Below are positions 17,701 to 26,497 of a stretch of 64,000 nucleotides of DNA, one piece after another; within the stretch, counting starts at the first letter, position 1; the number at the start of each line of letters is the position of its first letter. The notes under the pieces were generated by a model, which saw only the letters and a list, made by a program, of their open reading frames with translations, was not told where the DNA came from and ran no database searches. The DNA is from Streptomyces sp. NBC_01235 (lineage in GTDB: Bacteria > Actinomycetota > Actinomycetes > Streptomycetales > Streptomycetaceae): NCBI RefSeq assembly GCF_035989285.1, contig NZ_CP108513.1, positions 372,001 through 436,000 of the forward strand, in the 5' to 3' direction. Both the position numbers and the translations under genes were made by a program.

Positions 17701-18294
17701 ATGCTGACCGGGATCGTGATGGACGCGCTGGATGTCGCCCGCATGGACCGCTTCTGGCTGGACGCGACGCAGGGCCGGACGGGTGGCCTGCAACTGCGGT
17801 TCGTGCCGACCGCGAAGCCGAAGGCGGCGCACAAGAACCGACTCCACCTCGACCTGGCCGGGGGGCGGGACTGGGAGGCCGAGGTGGCGCGCCTGCTCAC
17901 CCTCGGTGCGACGCGGGTCGAGATCGGGCAGGGGGACGTCCCGTGGGACGTGCTGGCCGATCCGGAGGGCAACGAGTTCTGCGTGCTGCGTCCCGGTCAC
18001 CCCGGCGTGCTCGCCGATTCCGGCCTCGTCGCGATCTGCCTCGACGTCGCCGAGGAGGACCGCTACGCGCAGTGGGCCTTCTGGGAGTCCCAGGCCGACT
18101 GGCACGCGGTCGAGTCCCACAAGTGGGGCGTCCGCCTGCGCCGGAGGCCCACCAGCACGGTCTCGCTGGTGATGGGTCCGCCTGCGGCGCCGAAGGCGGC
18201 TCGGAACAGGCTGCGCCTGGAGGTCACCCAACGCGACTGGGAACAAGGCGAGTTCCTCGACGCCGGCGGTAACGAGTTCCACGTCACGTGCTGA
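17701..18294 (+). CDS. VOC-family (glyoxalase-like) protein
   Basis: About 197 residues with two copies of a glyoxalase_6-like module, each beta-alpha-beta-beta-beta. The first half ends in the hallmark WDVLADPEGNEFCVLRPG. The second begins GLVAICLDVAEEDRYAQWAF and ends FLDAGGNEFHVTC. VOC proteins bind metals or small ligands; many actinobacterial members of this type are uncharacterised or antibiotic-binding. The second module looks shortened: VTQRDWEQGEFLDAGGNEF lacks the usual 'LLALGA...' helix and strand between RDW and the DPEGNEF-like end, suggesting an internal deletion. ATG 17701 was preferred over 17659, which would pass through the G tract. Confidence 0.8.
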   Translation: MLTGIVMDALDVARMDRFWLDATQGRTGGLQLRFVPTAKPKAAHKNRLHLDLAGGRDWEAEVARLLTLGATRVEIGQGDVPWDVLADPEGNEFCVLRPGHPGVLADSGLVAICLDVAEEDRYAQWAFWESQADWHAVESHKWGVRLRRRPTSTVSLVMGPPAAPKAARNRLRLEVTQRDWEQGEFLDAGGNEFHVTC

Positions 18295-18532
18295 CTCCTG
18301 GCTGCCCCCCGCCCAGCGCCTGTTTCGACTGCTCCATCAGGCCGGCGCGAACTGGCATCCGGCACGTGATCCCGGAGAAGATCGACAGCCGACTCGATAC
18401 GACAAGCGCGGACACGCCTGTCCGGGCACGCCAACTGCGGCCGCACCTCTCATCCGGCTCCGCTCCTGATCAGGGGCACGGCCTGTCCGACCTTCGCGGG
18501 GACCACCACGGTCGTGTCAGCATCGGCCTCCA

Positions 18533-18838
18533 TCAGCAGGGCGCCGCCCCGCGCCCATACTGCCGAGCGGCCACGGCCCGTCCACGCACCAGCCGGGCCG
18601 GGGCGTCGAAATGGGTGCCGGCCTGCTCGCCACTGCGGAAGTTGTTCCAGTACCAGGCCGGCCCTCGGTCGTCGTACCCGCTGATCTCGTCCAGTTCGAA
18701 CACCGCCGTCCGGCCCAACGCGGGCGGCAGCCGGATCACCGGTGTCGAGGACGACAACGGCGAGGTGAGGTCGACGACTTCGATCGACCCGCCGCGCAAT
18801 CCGGACACCAGCGCGGCGAGGACGAACGGTTCGGACAT
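18533..18838 (-). pseudogene. Cyclase-family (kynurenine formamidase-like) protein, truncated
   Basis: From ATG 18838 the minus strand encodes about 100 residues including IEVVDLTSPLSSSTPVIRLP, DEISGYDDRGPAWYWNNF and GEQAGTHFDAPARLV. HFDAP is the metal-binding HxGTHxDAP-type motif of PF04199 cyclases, which hydrolyse cyclic or formylated substrates. Full proteins have about 250-300 residues; here the sequence runs into unrelated Arg/Gly-rich residues right after GTHFDAPA and stops. It is therefore a 5' fragment, probably non-functional. Confidence 0.7.
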
Positions 18839-18956
18839 GGGGCCACCTGGCAGACCGCGGAACACAACGGAACTCACGGCAGCACGCACAACAGAACTCA
18901 AGGCATGGCACCCTGATATGACGGCTATTCAGGCATCGACACACGAGGAGTCCATA

Positions 18957-19520
18957 GTGCTCGCTCGGAGTTCGGCGATGGTGTGCGCGGCCGGCGTGCT
19001 GGCCCTGGCCGGCTGCTCCAACGGAGGCGGCGGGAGTGCGACGGAACCGACGGACACCGGGTACGCCACGGTGACAGTTCCCTCCGCCCCACCGTCGACG
19101 TCCCCTCCCGCTGCCCCTCCCTCCCCCTCACCCTCCGGGTCGGTTCCGGTGTCCACGAGCCCATCGCCGGTACCCGTCACCGGCCCGGATCAGAAGCTGG
19201 TGACCATGACCGTCAGCGGCGGCCTCGCCGGGGTGAACCGGGAGGTGGTCCTCCGGGGCGACGGCACCGTCCGCACCGCGAACCGGGGCGAGTCCGCGGT
19301 GCGCCGCACCACGACGGCCCAGTTCACGAGGCTGCGCACGCTGCTCGGTGATCCGGAGCTCGACGACGTCCCCGCGGTCACGAGGGACACGGGGGCAGCC
19401 GACATGTTCCAGTACACGCTCCGGTTCGACGGCCGCACGGTCATGACGGACCGCTCCGCCGACGAGCCCGCGCTCGACCGCCTCATCGACGCCCTGGAGA
19501 AGTGGCTGCCCACGAACTGA
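18957..19520 (+). CDS. Putative lipoprotein
   Basis: About 187 residues. GTG 18957 has GAGGAG 6 bases upstream and gives a clean lipoprotein signal, LARSSAMVCAAGVLALAGC, with lipidated Cys near residue 20. A long Thr/Ser/Pro-rich linker (about residues 30-70) is followed by a compact domain, KLVTMTVSGGLAGVNREVVL to LDRLIDALEKWLPTN, which recalls protealysin-inhibitor-like/Emfourin proteins (YTVSGGFAGVxREL, a Leu/Arg-rich helix, a small beta sheet). If so, it could modulate a thermolysin-like protease. That is a tentative family guess; the lipoprotein call is firm. Confidence 0.75.
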   Translation: MLARSSAMVCAAGVLALAGCSNGGGGSATEPTDTGYATVTVPSAPPSTSPPAAPPSPSPSGSVPVSTSPSPVPVTGPDQKLVTMTVSGGLAGVNREVVLRGDGTVRTANRGESAVRRTTTAQFTRLRTLLGDPELDDVPAVTRDTGAADMFQYTLRFDGRTVMTDRSADEPALDRLIDALEKWLPTN

Positions 19521-19567
19521 CCTCCGTGTCTGTCACGGATGCGTCCCCAACTCTTGACGGCGGTCCT

Positions 19568-19612
19568 ATGACTGCGTAGACATGACAGCGCAGACATGAC
19601 TGCGCAGTCATG
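19568..19612. promoter_or_regulatory. Three tandem 14-bp repeats ending in an 18-bp palindrome (candidate LacI operator)
   Basis: Three abutting 14-mers, ATGACTGCGTAGAC (19568), ATGACAGCGCAGAC (19582) and ATGACTGCGCAGTC (19596), lie 54-97 bases upstream of the lacI start. The last one completes the perfect palindrome CATGACTGCGCAGTCATG at 19595-19612. The central CG-containing dyad fits a LacI-family operator. The binding protein is most likely the adjacent regulator (inference). Confidence 0.65.
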
Positions 19613-19664
19613 CGCACGGCGTCTGCCATCATCGGTACCAAGGTCCGGCCACCAGGGAGACACC

Positions 19665-20807
19665 ATGACGCGAGGAACAGGGCGGGGCGGGAGTTCCGCC
19701 GCGCCGCGCAGCGTGGACGTGGCCCGCCTGGCCGGCGTCTCCCAGAAGACGGTTTCCCGGGTCTTCAACGACGAGCAGTACGTCTCCGCCGACGTGCGCC
19801 GGCGCGTCCTGGAAGCCGCGGAAACACTCGGCTACCGGCGCAACAACGCCGCCCGGGCACTGGCCTCCGGGCGGACCCGCTCCATCGGTGTGGTGACACT
19901 GGGCACGGCTCTGTACGGCCCCGCCTCACTGCTCATGGGTGTCGAGCGGGCCGTGCGGGACACGGGATACGCGCTCCGTGTGGTCAACACGATGGAGGGC
20001 GACCCGGCGGGCATCGCGGGAGCCGTGGACTCGCTCCTCGACCAGGGCGTGGACGGCATCGTCATCTCCGAACCGATAGACGAGCAGGGAGACGACGGTG
20101 AGGTCACCCTCCGCGTCGACGTGCCCGTCCTCGTCCTCGGCGCACCGTCGCCCGTCGCCGCGCCCACCGTGCTGACCGCGGGCGACGGAGCCGACCTGAT
20201 GGCCCGTGCCGCCACCGAACACCTGCTGGGTCTCGGACATGCGACGGTCCATCACCTTGCCGGTCCCCAGCGCTGGTATGCCGCCCGGGACCGGCTGGAA
20301 GGCTGGCGGACGACGCTGACCGCCCATGGCAGGGACGTGCCGCCGGTCGTCGAGGGCGACTGGTCGGCCGCGTCCGGTTACGCGGCGGGACGCGAACTGG
20401 CCGCGGACGGCGACGTCACCGCGGTGTTCGCCGCCAACGACGACATGGCGATCGGTCTGATCCGCGCGCTGACGGAGGCCGGCCGGCGGGTGCCGGAGGA
20501 CGTCAGCGTGGTCGGCTTCGACGACATTCCGGTCGCCGCCTATGTGACTCCTCCGCTGACCACGGTGCCGCAGCCGTTCGACGCCGTGGCGCACGAGGGA
20601 CTCAAGCGTCTGCTGCACTCCATCGAGAACCCGGACGACGCCCCCTTGCCGGCGAGCGACCCACCGGTCGACCTCGTCGTCCGCGCCTCGACCGCGCCCC
20701 CGCCGAACCGGACGACCCCGGCTCGCGGACGGCGCCCCGCCTCCCGCTCCCGCAGAGGTACGCCCACTCCTCCGCTCCCGAACGGAGGCCCCGCCACTCT
20801 CCGCTGA
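19665..20807 (+). CDS. LacI-family transcriptional regulator of the GH42/GH93 locus
   Basis: About 380 residues. ATG 19665 has GGGAGA 5 bases upstream. The helix-turn-helix is VDVARLAGVSQKTVSRVFND, the hinge RNNAARALASGRTRSIGVV, and a sugar-binding-protein-like sensor follows, with FAANDDMAIGLIRALTEAGR and VSVVGFDDIPVAAYVTPPLT. The C-terminal 40 residues are an Arg/Pro-rich tail of unknown role. It is encoded 302 bases upstream of a binding protein-permease-glycosidase operon on the same strand and probably represses it. A palindromic repeat array precedes its own start, so autoregulation is likely. No copy of that array is seen in the spacer before the transport genes. Confidence 0.93.
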   Translation: MTRGTGRGGSSAAPRSVDVARLAGVSQKTVSRVFNDEQYVSADVRRRVLEAAETLGYRRNNAARALASGRTRSIGVVTLGTALYGPASLLMGVERAVRDTGYALRVVNTMEGDPAGIAGAVDSLLDQGVDGIVISEPIDEQGDDGEVTLRVDVPVLVLGAPSPVAAPTVLTAGDGADLMARAATEHLLGLGHATVHHLAGPQRWYAARDRLEGWRTTLTAHGRDVPPVVEGDWSAASGYAAGRELAADGDVTAVFAANDDMAIGLIRALTEAGRRVPEDVSVVGFDDIPVAAYVTPPLTTVPQPFDAVAHEGLKRLLHSIENPDDAPLPASDPPVDLVVRASTAPPPNRTTPARGRRPASRSRRGTPTPPLPNGGPATLR

Positions 20808-21109
20808 ACCGCACGACCACCCCGACTCGGCCCAGCCGACAGCCCCAGAACCCGGCACCAAGCACCACGCACCCATGGCCGTGCGCGTGATCCGAAGACG
20901 AGCCGCCCCACCCCTCGCGCCCGCGCCTCTCCCGAGCACCCCGTCGCCCGCGCCGTACCGGGCCGCACCGAGCCGCCCCTGAGACGCAGTGGGCCCCGAG
21001 CCAGGTCACCGCACCTTCGCTCCCTTCCCCTCCTCCTCCCCTGTTCCACCATGCCCCCGCACGCCCTCGCCAGGCGTGCCGCGATCATCGCCTCCGGCGG
21101 GAGTTCACC
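20808..21109 (+). other. C-rich spacer between lacI and transport operon
   Basis: A 302-base gap with a strong C-over-G bias on the plus strand, including the pyrimidine tract near 21010-21045. No coding region and no copy of the operator array were seen. The ribosome site GGGAG for the binding-protein gene lies at its right end. The operon promoter could be here, or the operon could be read through from lacI. Confidence 0.35.
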
Positions 21110-22507
21110 ATGCCCAGAATCACGTCCTCATCCATGTCCGGCCCCTCTCCGATGAGCCGTCGGCTGTTCCTCACCGCGACGGGCGCCCTGTCGCTCGGCG
21201 CCGCCCTGACCGCCTGCGGCGGCGGTGACTCGGGCGGTTCCTCCGCCTCCGCCAAGCCGGTCGGCCAGGCCGACGTCGACAAGGCGATGAAGACGCCGAC
21301 GGAGCTGACGTTCTGGACCTGGGTCCCGAACATCGACAAGGAGGTCGCACTCTTCGAGGCGAAGTACCCGGCCGTCAAGGTCAAGGTCGTCAACGCCGGC
21401 CAGGGCACCCCGCAGTACACCAAGCTGCGCACCGCGCTGAAGGCCGGCAGCGGTGCCCCGGACATGGTGCAGATCGAGTACCAGGCCATTCCGACCTTCA
21501 CGATCACCAACAGCCTGCTGGACCTGCGACCGTACGGCGCCTCCGCGCTCAAGTCCACGTTCGTCGACTGGACCTGGGGCCAGGTCAGCGGCTCGGGCGG
21601 TGAGGTCTGGGCGATACCCCAGGACACCGGTCCGATGGGCATGCTGTACCGGCAGGACATCTTCGACGCGCACGGCATCCAAGTACCCAAGACCTGGGAC
21701 GAGTTCGCGGAAGCGGCCCGCAAGCTGCACCAGGCCGACCCGGACGTCTACCTCACGAACCTCGCGGCCAACCAGGTCGCCGCCTGGCACGGCCTGTTGT
21801 GGCAGGCGGGCGCGAAACCGTATGTCACGTCCGGCAAGAGCGACATCACCATCAGCGTCGACGACGCGGTGTCGAAGAAGCTCGGCGCGTACTGGGGCGG
21901 GCTCGCGAAGGAAGGGGTCATCGGCGTCGAGCCGGACTTCACCGACTCCTGGTACGCAGCCCTCAACAAGGGCAAGTACGCCACCTGGATCACCGCCGCC
22001 TGGGGACCCGTCTTCCTCTCCGGCTCCGCCAAGGCCACCGCCGGCAAATGGCGGGCTGCCCCGCTGCCGCAGTGGGACGCCGCCAAGCCCGGTTCGGGCA
22101 ACTGGGGCGGCTCCACCACCGCCGTCATCCGATCCACCAAGAACCCGATCGCGGCGGCGATGTTCGCACAGTTCCTCAACAGCGACCCGGCGAGCGCGAA
22201 GATGTTCGCCACCGAGCAGTTCTTCTTCCCCGCGACCAAGGCCCTGCTCACGGACGCCGAGTTCGTCTCGGACGCCCCGTCCTTCTACGGCGGCCAGAAG
22301 GTCAACCAGGTCTTCGCCGACATCAGCTCCACGGTCAACTCCTCCTTCCAGTGGCCCCCGTTCCTCGACCAGGCGGCGACCGACTGGACCGAGACCGTCG
22401 GCAAGTCCCTCGCCGACAAGTCCGACACGGTCGCCGCGCTCGGCACCTGGCAGTCACGGCTCAGCACGTACGCCAAGGGCCAGGGCTTCACCGTCAAGGG
22501 GAGTTGA
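21110..22507 (+). CDS. Sugar ABC transporter substrate-binding lipoprotein (CUT1)
   Basis: About 465 residues. The signal contains SRRLFLTATGALSLGAA and the lipobox LTAC, indicating Tat export and lipidation (the twin Arg is at about residues 17-18, so the true start may be the internal Met at SPMSRR). The mature part follows the family-1 binding-protein pattern: ELTFWTWVPNIDKEVALFEA, DMVQIEYQAIPTFT, AIPQDTGPMGMLYRQDIFD and WGGSTTAVIRSTKNPIAAA. It delivers an oligosaccharide to the two permeases encoded next. The neighbouring GH42 and GH93-like enzymes suggest a galactose- or arabinose-containing ligand. Confidence 0.93.
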   Translation: MPRITSSSMSGPSPMSRRLFLTATGALSLGAALTACGGGDSGGSSASAKPVGQADVDKAMKTPTELTFWTWVPNIDKEVALFEAKYPAVKVKVVNAGQGTPQYTKLRTALKAGSGAPDMVQIEYQAIPTFTITNSLLDLRPYGASALKSTFVDWTWGQVSGSGGEVWAIPQDTGPMGMLYRQDIFDAHGIQVPKTWDEFAEAARKLHQADPDVYLTNLAANQVAAWHGLLWQAGAKPYVTSGKSDITISVDDAVSKKLGAYWGGLAKEGVIGVEPDFTDSWYAALNKGKYATWITAAWGPVFLSGSAKATAGKWRAAPLPQWDAAKPGSGNWGGSTTAVIRSTKNPIAAAMFAQFLNSDPASAKMFATEQFFFPATKALLTDAEFVSDAPSFYGGQKVNQVFADISSTVNSSFQWPPFLDQAATDWTETVGKSLADKSDTVAALGTWQSRLSTYAKGQGFTVKGS

Positions 22508-22508
22508 G

Positions 22509-23378
22509 ATGGGCCGTCGTCGGGCGGCAGGACCGCTGTTCGTCGCACCGTTCATGGTGCTGTTCCTCCTGCTCTTCCTCGCCCCGCTCGTCTACGCCGC
22601 CTACCTCAGCCTCTTCCAGGAGCGCCTGATCGGCGGGACGGTGTTCGTCGGCCTCGACAACTACGTCCAGGCGCTGAAGGATCCGCTGCTCCTCCACGGT
22701 GTCGGCCGCGTCGCGTTGTTCTTCGTGATCCAGGTCCCCTTCATGCTGCTGCTGGCGCTGCTGTTCGCGCTCGCGCTCGACAGCGGGCTGCTGCGGCTCG
22801 CCCGCGTGATCCGGCTCGGCATATTCGTCCCGTACGCCGTCCCGAGCGTGGTCGCCGCGCTCATGTGGGGCTACCTGTACGGACCGGACTTCGGCCCGTT
22901 CGCCCAGCTCGGCCGGAAACTGGACCTGCCGGTCCCCGACTTCCTCGGCGACGGCTGGATGCTCGCCAGCCTGGCGAACATCGTGACCTGGGAGTTCGTC
23001 GGCTACAACATGATCATCCTGTATGCCGCACTGCGCACCGTCCCCCAGGAGCTGTACGAGGCGGCCGCGGTGGACGGCGCCGGTGCCTGGCGCGTCGCCT
23101 GGTCGATCAAGCTGCCCGCGCTCCGGCCGGCTCTGCTGCTCACCCTGCTGTTCTCCGTCATCGGCAGCTTCCAGCTGTTCAACGAGCCGAACCTGCTGAT
23201 GAAGATCGCCCCGGACGTCATCAGCAGCTCCTACACCGCCAACCTCTACGCCTACACGCTCGCCTTCACCGGCCAGCAGGTGAACTACGCGGCCACGGTG
23301 TCCTTCCTCCTCGGCCTCGTCATCGTGACCGCCTCCTACGCCGTCCTGCTCACCGCGAACCGCAGGAGGACCCCGTGA
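22509..23378 (+). CDS. Sugar ABC transporter permease (MalF-type)
   Basis: A 289-residue integral membrane protein with about six TM helices; the first is AAGPLFVAPFMVLFLLLFLA. The EAA motif for ATPase docking reads QELYEAAAVDGAGAWRVAWS. It starts one base after the binding-protein stop codon and overlaps the next gene by 4 bases, so it is tightly coupled in the operon. It forms the importer with the following permease; the ATPase must come from elsewhere, probably MsiK. Confidence 0.93.
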   Translation: MGRRRAAGPLFVAPFMVLFLLLFLAPLVYAAYLSLFQERLIGGTVFVGLDNYVQALKDPLLLHGVGRVALFFVIQVPFMLLLALLFALALDSGLLRLARVIRLGIFVPYAVPSVVAALMWGYLYGPDFGPFAQLGRKLDLPVPDFLGDGWMLASLANIVTWEFVGYNMIILYAALRTVPQELYEAAAVDGAGAWRVAWSIKLPALRPALLLTLLFSVIGSFQLFNEPNLLMKIAPDVISSSYTANLYAYTLAFTGQQVNYAATVSFLLGLVIVTASYAVLLTANRRRTP

Positions 23379-24304
23379 CGACGAAAGCCCCGGCGACGCC
23401 GGTGGCACCGACGGCGGCGACGCCGGGGCACACCGCGCCTTCGAAAAGGCGCCCGGTCCACCGCAGCACCCCTCTGACGATCGCCATGCTGGCCGCCCTG
23501 GCCTACTTCCTCCTCCCCCTGCTCTGGCTGCTGATCGCCTCGACCAAGAGCACCCAGGACCTGTTCAACAGCTTCGGCCTGTGGTTCTCGCACGCCCCCC
23601 AACTGCTGACGAACGTCCATGACACCCTCACCCAGGACGACGGCGTCTTCGTGCACTGGCTGCTCAACACGGTGATGTACGCCGGGGGCAGCGCGCTCGG
23701 GGCCGCACTCCTCGCGGCCGCCGCAGGGTACGGGTTCGCCAAGTTCCGCTTCCGCGGCGACCGGGCCGCCTTCAACCTCGTCCTCGGCGCCGTGATGGTC
23801 CCGACCACCGCCCTGGCGATCCCGACCTACCTGCTCTTCGCCGAGGTGGGCCTGGTCAACACCCCCTGGGCCATCATCCTGCCCTCCCTGGTCAACCCGT
23901 TCGGTCTGTACCTCATGCGCATCTACGCCCAGGACGCCGTCCCGGACAGCCTCCTGGAGGCCGCCCGCATCGACGGCGCCGGCGAGGTCCGGATCTTCTT
24001 CCGGATCGCGCTGCGGCTGCTGAGCCCCGGCCTGGTGACGGTCCTGCTGTTCACGCTGGTGGCGACCTGGAACAACTACTTCCTGCCGCTGATCATGCTC
24101 AACGACCCGGACCTGTACCCCGTCACCGTGGGCCTCTCCTCCTGGGCCGCGCAGGCCCAGAACGGCGGGGCCGGCACCAGCAGCGACATGCTCGCGCTGG
24201 TCGTGACCGGCTCCCTGCTCTCCATCGTCCCGCTCGTCGTGGCCTTCCTGCTGCTCCAGCGGTACTGGCAGAGCGGCCTGGCCGCCGGCGGCGTCAAGCA
24301 GTAA
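23375..24304 (+). CDS. Sugar ABC transporter permease (MalG-type)
   Basis: About 309 residues. GTG 23375 overlaps the previous stop (GTGA), with AGGAGG a few bases upstream. After a Thr/Pro-rich cytoplasmic leader, the TM region begins LTIAMLAALAYFLLPLLWLL. The EAA loop reads DSLLEAARIDGAGEVRIFFR, and the C-terminus LLLQRYWQSGLAAGGVKQ is typical of MalG-type carbohydrate permeases. It is followed 37 bases later by the beta-galactosidase gene. Confidence 0.93.
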   Translation: MTTKAPATPVAPTAATPGHTAPSKRRPVHRSTPLTIAMLAALAYFLLPLLWLLIASTKSTQDLFNSFGLWFSHAPQLLTNVHDTLTQDDGVFVHWLLNTVMYAGGSALGAALLAAAAGYGFAKFRFRGDRAAFNLVLGAVMVPTTALAIPTYLLFAEVGLVNTPWAIILPSLVNPFGLYLMRIYAQDAVPDSLLEAARIDGAGEVRIFFRIALRLLSPGLVTVLLFTLVATWNNYFLPLIMLNDPDLYPVTVGLSSWAAQAQNGGAGTSSDMLALVVTGSLLSIVPLVVAFLLLQRYWQSGLAAGGVKQ

Positions 24305-24341
24305 CCCTCCTCACCTCACTTCTCCTCCGGAGGTTCCCTTC

Positions 24342-26477
24342 ATGGCGGATCTGCCCGCCCGCGTGCTCTTCGGCGCCGCGTACTACCACGAGTACCGGCC
24401 CCCGTACGGCAGCGAACAGCCCGACGAACGCCTCAAGACCGACCTCGACCTGATGGCCGACGCGCATGTCACCGTCATCCGGGTCGGCGAGTCGGTGTGG
24501 TCGACCTGGGAGCCCGAGAACGACGTCTTCGACCTCGACTGGCTCCAGCCGGTGCTCGACGGCGCCCACGAACGCGGTATCTCCGTCATCCTCGGCACCC
24601 CGACGTACGCCGTCCCGCCGTGGCTGGCCCGCCAGTACCCGGAGATCACCGGCGAGCGGCGCACCGGTGAGCGGATCGGCTGGGGCGCCCGGCAGGAGGT
24701 CGACTTCACGCACCCGGCCTTCCGCTTCCACGCCGAGCGGGTCATCCGCCAGATCGTCGCCCGGTACGCCGGCCATCCCGCGGTCATCGGCTTCCAGGTC
24801 GACAACGAGCCGGGCAACGAACTCCTGCACAACCACGGCGTCTTCCAGCGGTTCGTCGACCATCTGCGCGAGCAGTACGGCGACGTCGAGACCCTCAACC
24901 GCGAGTGGGGGCTCGTGTACTGGTCCCACCGCCTCTCCACCTGGGCCGACCTGTGGACCCCGGACGGCAACGTCCAGCCGCAGTACGACGTCGCCTGGCG
25001 CGCGTTCCAGGCCCGCCAGGTCACGGAGTTCATCAGCTGGCAGGCCGACATCGTCCGCGAGTACGCCCGTCCCGAGCAGTTCGTCACCACCTGCATCTCC
25101 TACACCCGTCCGGCGGTGGAGGACGACGAGCTGACCGACCGCCTCGACATCGCCGCCGGCAACCCGTACTACGGCATGCAGGACTCCCTGCTGCTGCCGG
25201 ACCCCACGCCCGACGGCCACGAGCAGAAGTGGCAGACCACGGGCGTCTGGGCGCTTTACCAGACCGCCGACTGGATGTTCTCCTCCCGCCAGGAGCCGTT
25301 CCTGGTCACGGAGACCAACGCGGGCTCCATCGGCTTCCCCTGGGACAACCGGCCCGCCTACGACGGCCAGTGGCGCCAGGCAGCCTGGGCGCTGGTCGCG
25401 CGCGGGGCCCGCATGATCGAGTACTGGCACTGGCACACGCTGCACTTCGGTGCTGAGACCTATTGGGGCGGCATCCTGCCGCACACCGGACGGCCCGGCC
25501 GCGCCTACGCCGAACTCGCCCGGTTGGGCGCCGAGTTCGACACGGCCGGCCCGCTGGTCGCCGGGCTCGAGCCGGACGCCGACATCACGATGGTCTACTC
25601 GACGCCCAGCAAGTGGCTCATGCAGAAGTACCCGCCGCTCGCCGGGCCGGACGGCGCACCGGACCCGACCGCCTACCACCGTATCTTCGACCCCTTCTAC
25701 CGGGGCGCCTTCGACGCCGACCGCCAGGTCCGCGTCGTGCACGCCCGCCGGCTGCACGACCCGTCCGGCGAGCGCGAGGGCCTGACACCCGAGGAGGCCG
25801 TCCGCCGTCACCCCGTCCTCGTCGTCCCGGCGCTGTACATCGCCGCCGACTCGACGCTCGACTGGCTCGCCGCCTACGCCCACGCCGGCGGCCATCTGGT
25901 CCTCGGCCCGCGCACCGGCTACGCCGACCACGAGGCCCGTGCCCGCGCCGAAGCGGCCCCGGGGCGTCTCACCGAGGCGGCGGGCGTCAGCTACGACGAG
26001 TTCAGCAACCTCGTCCGGGACGTGCCGGTGCGCACCGCGCCCGACAGCCCGCTCCGGTTGCCGCGGAACGCGACGGCGACGCGCTGGGCCGACGGCCTCA
26101 CCGTCACCGACGCCGACGTCCTCGTCACCTACGACCACCCGCACTTCGGGCGCTGGCCCGCGGTCACCACCCACCGCCACGGCGAGGGCCGGGTCACCTA
26201 CGTCGGCACCGTGCCGGGCCGTGACCTCGCCCGGGCACTGGCCGAGTGGCTGACGCCGTCCGCACGCCACGCCTGGGGCTCGCTCCCGGCGTCGGTCACC
26301 GCGACGACCGGCACCTCGCCCGACGGACGCCGCGTCCACATCGTCCACAACTGGGGCTGGGAACCCGTGGGCGTCCCCGCGCCGGTGGACCTCTCCGACG
26401 CCCTGACCGGCGCCTCCGTCCCCGCGGGCGCGGCGCTGGACCTCGGCCCGTGGGACGTACGCGTCCTCCACTCCTGA
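24342..26477 (+). CDS. GH42 beta-galactosidase
   Basis: A 711-residue enzyme of glycoside hydrolase family 42, hydrolysing terminal beta-D-galactosides. The TIM barrel begins VLFGAAYYHEYRPP. The acid/base is Glu156 in FQVDNEPGNE, and the nucleophile Glu324 in FLVTETNAGS. A trimerisation-like domain (about residues 400-610) and a C-terminal beta domain follow, as in full-length GH42. There is no signal peptide, so it acts in the cytoplasm on imported oligosaccharides. ATG 24342 has GGAGG 8 bases upstream. GH42 enzymes often act on galacto-oligosaccharides from pectic galactan or arabinogalactan, which fits the adjacent arabinanase-like gene. Confidence 0.94.
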   Translation: MADLPARVLFGAAYYHEYRPPYGSEQPDERLKTDLDLMADAHVTVIRVGESVWSTWEPENDVFDLDWLQPVLDGAHERGISVILGTPTYAVPPWLARQYPEITGERRTGERIGWGARQEVDFTHPAFRFHAERVIRQIVARYAGHPAVIGFQVDNEPGNELLHNHGVFQRFVDHLREQYGDVETLNREWGLVYWSHRLSTWADLWTPDGNVQPQYDVAWRAFQARQVTEFISWQADIVREYARPEQFVTTCISYTRPAVEDDELTDRLDIAAGNPYYGMQDSLLLPDPTPDGHEQKWQTTGVWALYQTADWMFSSRQEPFLVTETNAGSIGFPWDNRPAYDGQWRQAAWALVARGARMIEYWHWHTLHFGAETYWGGILPHTGRPGRAYAELARLGAEFDTAGPLVAGLEPDADITMVYSTPSKWLMQKYPPLAGPDGAPDPTAYHRIFDPFYRGAFDADRQVRVVHARRLHDPSGEREGLTPEEAVRRHPVLVVPALYIAADSTLDWLAAYAHAGGHLVLGPRTGYADHEARARAEAAPGRLTEAAGVSYDEFSNLVRDVPVRTAPDSPLRLPRNATATRWADGLTVTDADVLVTYDHPHFGRWPAVTTHRHGEGRVTYVGTVPGRDLARALAEWLTPSARHAWGSLPASVTATTGTSPDGRRVHIVHNWGWEPVGVPAPVDLSDALTGASVPAGAALDLGPWDVRVLHS

Positions 26478-26497
26478 TTCACCCCCGAGGAGGGGCT

